From: Actinomycetota bacterium
Lineage (GTDB): Bacteria > Actinomycetota > Actinomycetes > Streptosporangiales > Streptosporangiaceae
Assembly: GCA_003140115.1 (NCBI GenBank)
Contig: PLIQ01000273.1
Coordinates: forward strand, 4,298-12,046
Direction: 5' to 3'
Length of the DNA stretch: 7,749 nt
Shown: positions 1 through 5,943 of the stretch, piece by piece
Numbering within the stretch: position 1 is the stretch's first letter
How the letters are laid out: each line of letters opens with the position of its first letter
Translations under genes and position numbers: made by a program
The notes under the pieces: generated by a model
What the model was told of the DNA's origin: nothing
Databases searched by the model: none
What the model saw: the letters and a program-made list of their open reading frames with translations, nothing else

Positions 1-1058
1 AGCTGCCCGGGCCGGATGCAGACGTCTTCGATGACCGTCGGTCCGGCGGCCATGACGGCCGTGCCTGCCAGGCGGCGCGCCTCAAGGAGCAGGTCCGATT
101 CCTCGGCAGTCGTCGCCTGGACCACGAGGTCGGCACCCGCCTCCTCGCAGCACCGCGTCATCCGCCGCACCTCATCATCCGCGGCGGCACCATCGGCCTG
201 GCCGATGAGCAACCCGGCGGCGCCGCGATCCAGGTCCATCCGGCGGTAGTCCTCGATCGCGTTGACCGTGGCCTGATCGATGAGCTCGAGCATGCTGGGC
301 ACGACCCCGCTGGCCGCGATGGCGTCCACCGCATGGCCGATTGCGGCGAGCGTGGGAAACGAGGCGACGAACGTCACCGGGTCGCGCGGCGGGCGCGGGC
401 GGATCCGCAAGGTGGCCGACGTGATCACGCCGAGGGTCCCTTCCGACCCGATGAACAGCGAGGTGAGATCGTATCCGGCGACGTCCTTGCGGGCGCCGCT
501 GCCGGTGTGCAGTACGGTGCCGTCGGCCAGGACGACTTCAAGGCCGAGCGCGGAATCCCGGGTCACGCCGTACTTGACGCATCGCATGCCGCCCGCGTTG
601 GTGGCGAGGTTACCGCCGATCGTGCAGATCTCGAAGCTGCCGGGATCGGGCGGGTAGAACATCCCGGCGGCCGCGGCCGCCCGGCCCAGGTCGGCGTTGA
701 GGACCCCGGCCTCGACGACAGCGCACTGATGCCTCATGTTGATCTCGCGGATGGCGGTGAACCGCTCCAGGCTGAGCATGAGACATCCGTCGATCGCGTT
801 CGCACCGCCGGAAAGCCCGGTACCCGCGCCCCTGGGCACCACCGGAACCGCGTTCTCCGACGCCCACCGCAACGTGCTGCTCACCTCCGCGACGGTGCCT
901 GGCCGGACGACGGCCCGCGGCCGGCCCGCGGGAACGGTGGCCGCACGGTCACGCCGGTAACCCTCGATAACCCCCTCATCGGTCACCACTGCGCCCGTAG
1001 ATAGCCGCCGCGCCAGCTGCGCCAGATCGCCGCTCATCGTCCCCCCGCTCACGGTCAT
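1..1058 (-). CDS. FAD-linked oxidase, GlcD / D-lactate dehydrogenase type (3' end outside window)
   Basis: This is the first 352 residues of a flavoprotein of the glycolate oxidase GlcD / D-lactate dehydrogenase family, which oxidises 2-hydroxyacids to 2-oxoacids using FAD. The FAD_binding_4 fold is clear: PRAVVRPGTVAEV (about 48-59), RGAGTGLSGG (76-85), PPDPGS (136-141), TIGGNLATNAGG (146-157) and GYDLTSLFIGSEGTLGVIT (195-213), followed by the start of the FAD-oxidase C-terminal domain. The reading frame is open across the left edge, so the C-terminal substrate and active-site region is not visible. I chose the ATG at 1058 because a TAGCCT -10 element lies exactly 6 nt before it, giving a leaderless transcript. 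An ATG seven codons later (1037) is preceded by GGGGGG and is a real alternative. The family is secure; the substrate (glycolate, D-lactate or another hydroxyacid) cannot be decided. The gene probably has its own promoter rather than belonging to the broken upstream gene's transcript. Confidence 0.93.
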   Translation of the reverse strand, partial: MTVSGGTMSGDLAQLARRLSTGAVVTDEGVIEGYRRDRAATVPAGRPRAVVRPGTVAEVSSTLRWASENAVPVVPRGAGTGLSGGANAIDGCLMLSLERFTAIREINMRHQCAVVEAGVLNADLGRAAAAAGMFYPPDPGSFEICTIGGNLATNAGGMRCVKYGVTRDSALGLEVVLADGTVLHTGSGARKDVAGYDLTSLFIGSEGTLGVITSATLRIRPRPPRDPVTFVASFPTLAAIGHAVDAIAASGVVPSMLELIDQATVNAIEDYRRMDLDRGAAGLLIGQADGAAADDEVRRMTRCCEEAGADLVVQATTAEESDLLLEARRLAGTAVMAAGPTVIEDVCIRPGQ

Positions 1059-1070
1059 GGTCCCAGGCTA
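1059..1070 (-). promoter_or_regulatory. Leaderless promoter -10 element for the FAD oxidase
   Basis: Read on the minus strand, TAGCCT (1070-1065) matches the actinobacterial TANNNT -10 motif and is followed by exactly 6 nt (GGGACC) and then the ATG at 1058. This spacing is typical of actinobacterial leaderless mRNAs, where transcription starts at the A of the start codon. No convincing -35 hexamer lies 16-19 nt upstream. The 121-nt gap to the upstream gene remnant holds nothing else I can support. Confidence 0.45.
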
Positions 1071-1179
1071 ACCATCCCGCCGCGCCGGCCCAGGCGGCAT
1101 CCCGTGGGCACCTTGCTCACTCGTGCCGAAATAGCGGGCGTTGGCTAACCGGATACTTACCGCGTGAATGAAAGGCGCG

Positions 1180-2440
1180 TCATCGCCGGCCGACGCCGGC
1201 CTGGCGCACTGCCCCGGCGGCCTGCCGTGCCGCCACGAGAATCGGATCCCATACCGGCGCGAACGGCGGAGCGTAGGCGAGATCCAGGGCGGTCATCTCT
1301 TCTACCGTCATCCGGTTCCAGAGCGCTGTCGCAGCCGTGTCGATCCGCTTGGCCGATCCCTCCAGACCGACGATCTGCACTCCCAGCAGACGTCCGGTGC
1401 AGCGTTCGGCGGTCATCTTGACGTTCATCCGCTGGGTGCCCGGGAAGTAGCCGGCCTTCGTGGTGGACCGCACGGTTACGGTCACGTATTCGAACCCGGC
1501 GCGTGTGGCGTCGCGCTCGCGCAGCCCGGTCCGGGCGATCTCCAGATGGCACACCTTGCTCACCGCCGTGCCGACCACCCCGGGAAACGTGGCAGATATG
1601 GTCGTAGCCCAGAACCTGCATCTGCACGTTCGTGCGCAGGCCGCCGTGATCCCCCAGTTCCAGGCCGGCATCTTGTGCGAGCGCGGTGTTCGGCCGTACC
1701 CCGAGGCCAAGGACGACGATGTCGGCCGGGATTGAGCCGTCGCCGGTCAGCACCGAGCGGATCCTGTGGTCGTTGCCGGTCTCGAATCCGCTGACGGCGG
1801 TCTCGGTGCGTACATCGATGCCGATGTCCTCCATGGCCCGGTTTACCGCCGCCCCCATGTCCGGGTCGAGCGTCGTCATCGGTTCTGCGGCCTGATCGAC
1901 GACAGTGACGGCGACCCCGCGTCGCACAAGTGCCTCGGCCATCTCCACGCCGATGTAGCCCCCGCCGACCACCACGGCCCGCCGCGGCTGCGCGCGGTTC
2001 AGATCCGCCAGGAGCGCGGCGCCGTCGTCAAGAGTCTGCACGCCGAACACCCCGTCGGCGTCCACACCCGGCAGCGTCGGTCGCACCGGGACCGCGCCGG
2101 TCGCGATGACGAGAGAGTCAAAGCCTTCCCAGAACGATCGCCCGGCGGCAAGGTCATGAGCGAGCACCCGTCCCGCCGCGAGGTCGATCTTCTCCACCTC
2201 GGTTCGCATCCGAAGGTCGATGCCGTTGCGGCGGTGCGCGTCCGGCGAACGGGCGACCAGACCCTCCGGCCCGTCGACATCGCCCGCTACCCAGTACGGG
2301 ATGCCACAGGCAGAGTAGGAACTGTACGCTCCGCGCTCGAACGCGACGATCTCGACCGCGTCGCCGGCGATTCGCTTGGCCTGCGAGGCTGCGCTCATCC
2401 CGGCCGCGTCCGCCCCGATTACCACGATCCGCTTGGTCAT
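1180..2440 (-). pseudogene. FAD-dependent pyridine nucleotide-disulfide oxidoreductase (CoA-disulfide reductase / NADH oxidase type), internally deleted and frameshifted
   Basis: The 5' part (2440 to about 1595) encodes a normal start: MTKRIVVIGADAAGMSAASQAKR FAD-binding motif, active-site Cys45 in SACGIPYW, the ATGA motif (113-116), and the NAD(P)-binding VVVGGGYIGVEMAEAL (157-172). It reaches VQMQVLGYDHI (272-282) and then loses homology. The 3' part continues in the next frame from about 1595 to the TGA at 1180: ATFPGVVGTAVSKVCHLEIARTGL and then a complete dimerisation domain. In intact relatives about 40-50 residues sit between these blocks, including the GD motif that binds FAD and the NKxGRxAG segment. 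They are missing here and the frame is shifted. The two parts total about 420 residues against 450-465 usual for the family. If read straight through, the first frame continues to 1157 as nonsense. The start lies 53 nt after the osmC-like stop, with GGGAG 10 nt upstream, so it was probably the second gene of that operon. Intact relatives reduce CoA disulfide, persulfides or O2 with NAD(P)H; this copy should be inactive. Confidence 0.88.
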
Positions 2441-2493
2441 GGGATCAGTGCTCCCCGCTGCCCGGGCCGCTCCGACGGGTACGTCGCCACCGG

Positions 2494-2910
2494 TCAGGCC
2501 GCCCCGGTGGTGGTGCGGATCTCGGTTCCCGCCCGGACCGCCCTGGTGACCGGGGTCTTCTCCGCGATCTCGGCCAGCTTCGCGCGCTGGTCGTCGTCGA
2601 CGCCGTGCAGGGTGATCAGCCGGTCGATCCACCTGGTGTTCCGGTCTTTGACGACGTAGGTCAGCTCGACATCCACGCCAGCCAGCGGCCAGCTCTGGCG
2701 TTCGGCGTACATTCGCAGCGTGATCGCGGTGCAAGCACCAAGCCCGGACAGCAGCAGGCCAAACGGAGCCGGACCGGTGTCGGCACCGCCCTGGTCGACC
2801 GGTTCGTCGGCGCGCACCGCATGGCCCCCCGTGTTGATGCGCACACCGTACGGTGTTTCCTCACTCGTCACCGTGGCGGTAGCGATGGTGTGGTCACGGT
2901 CGTCGCTCAT
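2494..2910 (-). CDS. OsmC family protein, single-cysteine type
   Basis: This is a 138-residue cytoplasmic protein of the OsmC/Ohr superfamily, close to the usual family length. Recognisable parts are the N-terminal strand region TPYGVRINTGGHAVRADEP (19-37), the core helix start GPAPFGLLLSGLGACTAITLRMYAE (46-70) with the conserved reactive Cys60, and the closing block LAEIAEKTPVTRAVRAGTEIRTT (112-134). Where the two-cysteine peroxidases have a second cysteine (EKCPVH-like), this protein has Thr119 (EKTPVT), and there is no other cysteine. The classical Cys-Cys peroxide reduction cycle is therefore not supported. The ATG at 2910 is fixed by AAGGA 7 nt upstream; the frame extends in to 3075 but that part has no family similarity. 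It is followed 53 nt later by the broken disulfide oxidoreductase, suggesting a two-gene thiol/redox operon. The 187 nt upstream, to the gamma-CA-like gene, contain no other gene. Confidence 0.9.
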   Translation of the reverse strand: MSDDRDHTIATATVTSEETPYGVRINTGGHAVRADEPVDQGGADTGPAPFGLLLSGLGACTAITLRMYAERQSWPLAGVDVELTYVVKDRNTRWIDRLITLHGVDDDQRAKLAEIAEKTPVTRAVRAGTEIRTTTGAA

Positions 2911-2922
2911 CACGCCATCCTT
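2911..2922 (-). promoter_or_regulatory. Ribosome binding site deciding the OsmC start
   Basis: On the minus strand AAGGA (2922-2918) lies 7 nt before the ATG at 2910. It selects this start over upstream in-frame starts as far as 3075, whose extra 55 residues do not resemble any OsmC protein. Confidence 0.6.
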
Positions 2923-3076
2923 ACCTATGCGCGTCCGCTGGGCCGCCACGGAGTATGCCCGGGGCCCGCGGCCGAGCACAGCTTCATCGTCACGGTGATG
3001 AAACCCGTCGTCTATGTTCCCTGGTACCAAGTCCCACCGCGGATATTGTCCGGCGCAGGCTTGCCCGTGGACCATT

Positions 3077-3093
3077 GCCTCCTCGTGGGAGGC
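3077..3093 (-). terminator. Short GC hairpin just after the gamma-CA-like gene
   Basis: GCCTCC (3077-3082) and GGAGGC (3088-3093) form a perfect 6-bp stem around a 5-nt loop, starting 4 nt after the stop codon of the beta-helix gene. There is no U-tract. It may weakly terminate or protect the transcript end; the short stem makes chance occurrence possible in DNA this GC-rich. Confidence 0.3.
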
Positions 3094-3097
3094 GCGA

Positions 3098-4135
3098 TCA
3101 TCGCTGCACCCTGCGCAGAGTTGCGATCGCGTCCGGGGGCAAGGCCCAGCCTGGCGTCGGCGGCGGTCCGGTCAAGGTGCCGACCAGCCTGGCGGGGAAG
3201 CCATCCAGGACCGACCGGTCATCGAAACGGTCGCGTTGCTTGACGCAGGCACCGGCGCGGACCATCGACTCGGCCCCGACCACGCTGCCGTCGCACACGA
3301 TCGCGCCGGGTTCGACGATGCTGCCGCGGCCGATGTGGCAGCCGTGGATCATCGCGCCGGGGCCGATCACCGCGTCGTCGGCGATGATCAGTTCGTTGTC
3401 GGGCAGCAGGTGCAGCACCGTGTTCTCCAGGATCTGCACCCGGGAGCCGATGCGGACCGGGCCGTGGGAGTCGCCGATGATCTTCACGCCAGCGCCGATG
3501 AGCGAGTTTTCGCCGATGACCACGTCGCCGGTGATCTCCGCCGAGTCGAACAGCACTGTGCCGGCGCCGATCGACGGGCTCTTGTCACGGTAGGCGTACA
3601 GGGTTCCCATGTGGTCTCCTGCTCGCATCGGACCCGGCACGATGGTGCCCGGGTGGTCGGTGAGGTTGGTCTGGTGCTGGCGGAGCACCGCGAGCCGCTC
3701 CCGGTCGGCGTCAGTGGCCGACCGGATGACGTGGGGCGGGCGCCCAACCAGCACCGACTCGGCGGGGATGACGGTGCCCGGCGGGACCAACGTGCCCTCG
3801 CCGAGGATGCACCCGCTGCCGAGTCGGGAGCCCGGCATGAGGATCGCGCCGTTGCCGATCTCGCACAAGTCGCCGATGGTCGCCCCGACGATTGCGGCGC
3901 GATGACCGAAGACGGTGCGCTGGCCCACCCGGACGGGATGTTCCGGCGTACCGATCACCACCCCGTTCTCCAGGATGGCCGAGTAGTTGCCGATGCTCAC
4001 CGCTCCGCCGTGCGCGCGCACCACCAGGCCCTGCGCCAGAATCGCGCCGGCCCCGACGTGGGCCTCACCAAGGATCACCGCCGAACCGGCAATCTCCGGC
4101 TGAGGCTGGTCAACGAGCACCTGATTGAAGCTCAC
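3098..4135 (-). CDS. Tandem left-handed beta-helix protein, gamma-carbonic anhydrase-like (two hexapeptide-repeat domains)
   Basis: This 345-residue protein has two hexapeptide-repeat beta-helices (about 12-137 and 186-320), joined by a charged, helix-prone linker (141-160, DADRERLAVLRQHQTNL). Each repeat ends in a GRPPHVIR / GFPARLVG motif like those closing gamma-carbonic anhydrase (gamma-CA) helices. Usual gamma-CAs have one such domain of about 170-210 residues, so this is a fused duplication. Against the Methanosarcina enzyme Cam, the N-terminal repeat has a His117 equivalent (His78 in FGHRAAIVG) but Gly and Val at the His81 and His122 positions. The C-terminal repeat has His81 (His242 in TVLHLL) and His122 (His264 in MIHGC) equivalents but Pro259 at the His117 position. 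The gene starts with GTG, 7 nt after the stop of the upstream remnant, with only a weak SD. It could be a carbonic anhydrase, a metal-binding scaffold or an acyltransferase-like protein. The fold is sure; the activity is not. Confidence 0.88.
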   Translation of the reverse strand: MSFNQVLVDQPQPEIAGSAVILGEAHVGAGAILAQGLVVRAHGGAVSIGNYSAILENGVVIGTPEHPVRVGQRTVFGHRAAIVGATIGDLCEIGNGAILMPGSRLGSGCILGEGTLVPPGTVIPAESVLVGRPPHVIRSATDADRERLAVLRQHQTNLTDHPGTIVPGPMRAGDHMGTLYAYRDKSPSIGAGTVLFDSAEITGDVVIGENSLIGAGVKIIGDSHGPVRIGSRVQILENTVLHLLPDNELIIADDAVIGPGAMIHGCHIGRGSIVEPGAIVCDGSVVGAESMVRAGACVKQRDRFDDRSVLDGFPARLVGTLTGPPPTPGWALPPDAIATLRRVQR

Positions 4136-4142
4136 GGCGGTC

Positions 4143-4364
4143 TCACAGGCTGGTCAGCTCGCCTAGACCCATAGCGCGCAGTGCGTGGTTGGCCATCTCC
4201 AGGTGCCCGGCGGCGTTCGGGTGGTCCGGGTCGTCCGCCAGCCGAGCCACGACGGCGGGATCGTCAGGCGCGCGCGTTCCCATCGCCACGCTGTGACCCC
4301 GTTTCAGCAGCCCGCCGGCCAGCGCCCGGCCGACCGGCCCGGTGCCGAACACCGCTATGCGCAT
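4143..4364 (-). pseudogene. Chimeric remnant: F420/NADP-reductase N-terminus joined to SGNH-hydrolase C-terminus
   Basis: The ORF encodes 73 residues. Residues 1-31 (MRIAVFGTGPVGRALAGGLL, then KRGHSVAMGTR) are the Rossmann dinucleotide-binding start of an F420-dependent NADP reductase-like protein, which normally has about 200-230 residues. From about residue 40 the sequence turns into ADDPDHPNAAGHLEMANHALRAMGL, which resembles block V of SGNH/GDSL hydrolases (the DxxH catalytic pair, HPN, GH, then a helix). The body of both proteins is absent. The simplest reading is a deletion that fused the 5' end of one gene in frame to the 3' end of the next; the junction lies near 4230-4260. The ATG at 4364 is preceded by CACAAT and 7 nt (GCGAAA-type leader), a possible leaderless start. 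The same frame is open up to 4457 but that extension has no similarity. Neither enzyme activity is expected. It ends 7 nt before the gamma-CA-like gene, so its promoter may drive that gene. Confidence 0.72.
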
Positions 4365-4442
4365 TTTCGCGATTGTGTCACGGCCCGAGAGAGACCATGC
4401 CGCGTGGGCGCTGCGCTCGGGGCGCGCGGAGGCCACCTCGTC

Positions 4443-4448
4443 TAGGAT
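4443..4448 (+). promoter_or_regulatory. -10 element for the alpha/beta hydrolase
   Basis: TAGGAT is a good actinobacterial -10 hexamer, placed 10 nt before the ATG at 4459, which predicts a very short leader of about 3-5 nt. No clear -35 is visible. It sits in the 94-nt gap between this gene and the divergently read remnant, so this is the region's divergent promoter zone. Confidence 0.4.
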
Positions 4449-4458
4449 CGGGCACACT

Positions 4459-5253
4459 ATGGACGTTCCCCGTTTCCCCAGCCATGACGGCGTGCAGCTT
4501 GCCTACCGCGAGACCGGGTCGGCCCGGCCGCTGATCCTGCTGCACGGCTTCATGGGCATGGGATCGGACTGGCTTGACCATGGCCCTGGCGACACGCTCG
4601 CAGAGACGGGATTCCGCCTCATCCTGCCCGACTTCCGCGGTCATGGACAGAGCCCGAGACCGCACAATCCGCCCGCTTATCCGCCCGACGTGCTCGCCGA
4701 CGACGCGCTCGCCCTCATCAGGCACCTCGGGCTCGGCGCCGGCGAGTACGACCTCGGCGGTTACTCGCTCGGCGGCCGGATCGTGGTGCGCCTGCTCGCG
4801 CGAGGCGCCGAGCCCGGTCGCGCCGTCGTGGCCGGGCAGGGGCTCGCGAAGATCGCCGGCCCGCAGGGCGGCGGCGCGAACCGCCGCGCGCTCACCGCGC
4901 TCGCCGACGGGATCGCCTTGCCTCCCGACTCAGCCGACGCCCAGATAGCGCGCTGGGCCGCGGAACTGGGCGCCGACCCCCGGGCGCTGCTGTGCGTGCT
5001 GGGCTCGCTCGTCCCCACGCCCGAGGACGACCTGCGCCGGATCACGACCCCGACGCTCGTCGTGATCGGCGACCGGGACGAGCGCTCGGACGCCGACGAA
5101 CTGGCCGCGCTGCTGCCCGCCGGGCGCTTCGCTCGCGTGCCCGGAGGCCACGGGGGCGCGTTCGCAGCGCCCGAGTTCGCCGCGGTGATGAAGGCATTCC
5201 TCGCCGACCCGGCCGATCAGCCGGGCACGCCGCCTCCGCCCGCGCACTCCTGA
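4459..5253 (+). CDS. Alpha/beta fold hydrolase
   Basis: This is a complete 264-residue alpha/beta hydrolase with no signal peptide, so cytoplasmic. The oxyanion-hole motif LLHGFMG (27-33) is followed by DFRGHGQS (58-65), the nucleophile elbow GYSLGG (101-106) with Ser103, the acid-strand motif VIGDRDE (202-208) with Asp207 as probable acid, and GGHGG (229-233) with catalytic His231. All triad residues are present and the length is normal for the family. The tail (251-264) is Pro-rich and probably disordered. The ATG at 4459 was chosen because it opens the family-like MDVPRFPSHDGVQLAYRE and lies just behind a TAGGAT element; the open frame back to 4342 overlaps the divergent promoter and has no similarity. 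The substrate (ester, lactone, haloacid or peroxide) cannot be read from the sequence. It is divergent from the minus-strand genes and followed 31 nt later by a transporter-gene remnant. Confidence 0.92.
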   Translation: MDVPRFPSHDGVQLAYRETGSARPLILLHGFMGMGSDWLDHGPGDTLAETGFRLILPDFRGHGQSPRPHNPPAYPPDVLADDALALIRHLGLGAGEYDLGGYSLGGRIVVRLLARGAEPGRAVVAGQGLAKIAGPQGGGANRRALTALADGIALPPDSADAQIARWAAELGADPRALLCVLGSLVPTPEDDLRRITTPTLVVIGDRDERSDADELAALLPAGRFARVPGGHGGAFAAPEFAAVMKAFLADPADQPGTPPPPAHS

Positions 5254-5283
5254 CCCACCCATCCGGCCTACCGACCCTCCCGC

Positions 5284-5829
5284 CCCATCGGCAGGGCGCC
5301 CGGCGACATCGGGACCCTGCTGGTCGACTCCCTGCTGGTCGAACACGGCATCCAGCCGAATCAGGTGACGCTCAACAGCTACGTGCCGTTCCCGGCCGTG
5401 CGGAAGATGCTGAGGAGCAACGTCGTCAGCGCGTTATTCACGGCCGAGCCGTTCGTCAGCCTGGACGAGGAGAACTCCGGCCTGCAGGAGCTCGCCGACC
5501 TGGACCAGGGCTCCACCTTGGACTTCCCGATCGAGGGCTACGCGGTCACGCAGGAGTGGGCGCAGAAGTACCCGAACACGCTGAAGGCGTTCGTCCGGGG
5601 GCTGTCCGAAGGCCAGGAGATCGCTGACACCAACCGCTCCGCGGTGGAGAAGGTCATTGAACGCTACCTGGGCATCTCGGCCGTAACCGCGGCGTCCATC
5701 TCGCTGCCCGCGTTCCCGACCGGGGTGGACCCGGTCCGGCTGCAGCGCGTGATCAGCGCCATGGTCCGGTTCGGCCTGCTCCCGCCGGGCCTCAGCTTTT
5801 ACCCGATCACGGCCCTGCTCGGCAGCTAG
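5284..5829 (+). pseudogene. 5'-truncated ABC transporter substrate-binding protein (SsuA/TauA/NMT1 type)
   Basis: The frame opens after the TGA of the hydrolase gene at 5251-5253. From about 5293 it reads as the C-terminal 175-180 residues of a periplasmic-type binding protein: APGDIGTLLVDSLLVEHGI, then LPFPA-like VPFPAVRKML, ALFTAEPFVS, and a closing GLLPPGLSF. These match the second half of SsuA/TauA/NMT1 proteins, which are about 320-340 residues. The lipoprotein signal peptide and the first 130-150 residues are missing, and no in-frame start with a ribosome binding site precedes the homologous part; a GTG at 5365 lies inside the conserved region. The upstream sequence belongs to an unrelated gene, so the loss looks like a deletion rather than a simple frameshift. 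No permease or ATPase partner gene lies nearby. The ligand class of intact relatives is sulfonate, nitrate or pyrimidine-like; nothing more can be said. Confidence 0.8.
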
Positions 5830-5878
5830 CCAGGCCACGGGATGGACCGCGACCTGAGCCAGCGGTCTAGCGACAGTC

Positions 5879-5909
5879 ACTGCTACCGACGTTAGGTGTC
5901 GGTAGCAGT
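5879..5909 (+). repeat. 12-bp perfect inverted repeat upstream of the ATPase gene (operator or terminator)
   Basis: ACTGCTACCGAC (5879-5890) and GTCGGTAGCAGT (5898-5909) are perfect inverted copies around a 7-nt spacer. The right arm ends 22 nt before the TACTAT -10 element, so it covers the expected -35 position of the ATPase promoter. This favours an operator for a dimeric regulator. It is also 50 nt after the stop of the binding-protein remnant and could act as that gene's terminator, although only TTCATGTCGTT follows rather than a T-run. Confidence 0.7.
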
Positions 5910-5931
5910 TCATGTCGTTCACACTGACTGA

Positions 5932-5943
5932 TACTATGGTGCG
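5932..5943 (+). promoter_or_regulatory. Leaderless promoter for the ATPase gene
   Basis: TACTAT (5932-5937) fits the TANNNT -10 motif and is followed by exactly 6 nt (GGTGCG) and the ATG at 5944, the spacing of actinobacterial leaderless genes. There is no Shine-Dalgarno sequence in front of this ATG, which agrees. The -35 position is occupied by the end of the inverted repeat and has no consensus hexamer. Confidence 0.6.

Noticed and set aside
333..1004. Plus-strand ORFs over the first kilobase
   Set aside because: The minus strand carries an unbroken, strongly conserved FAD oxidase across the whole stretch.
1066..1150. Direct repeat GGCTAACC at 1066-1073 and 1143-1150
   Set aside because: An 8-base match in about 85 bases is weak, and only the first copy fits a -10 element.
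1766..2659. A 297-residue plus-strand ORF
   Set aside because: It is antisense to the oxidoreductase and osmC-like genes and has no recognisable motif.
2441..2734. A 98-residue N-terminal extension in the frame of the disulfide oxidoreductase, which would make one long ORF from 2734
   Set aside because: It is an out-of-frame, Arg-rich reading of the osmC-like gene. The family start motif MTKRIVVIGADAAG begins at 2440.
2911..3075. Upstream extension of the OsmC protein by 55 residues
   Set aside because: No similarity to OsmC proteins, and AAGGA is well placed for the ATG at 2910.
3014..4174. A 386-residue plus-strand ORF rich in Asp, His and Ala
   Set aside because: It is the antisense reading of the beta-helix gene, whose minus-strand product has clear hexapeptide repeats. 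The composition is what the opposite strand of GC-rich coding DNA gives.
4342..4458. Extension of the alpha/beta hydrolase start to 4342
   Set aside because: The extra 39 residues have no family similarity, overlap the divergent remnant's 5' end and would read through the TAGGAT element.
5918..5923. TTCACA as a -35 hexamer for the ATPase promoter
   Set aside because: Only 8 nt separate it from TACTAT, too short for a sigma-70-type promoter.
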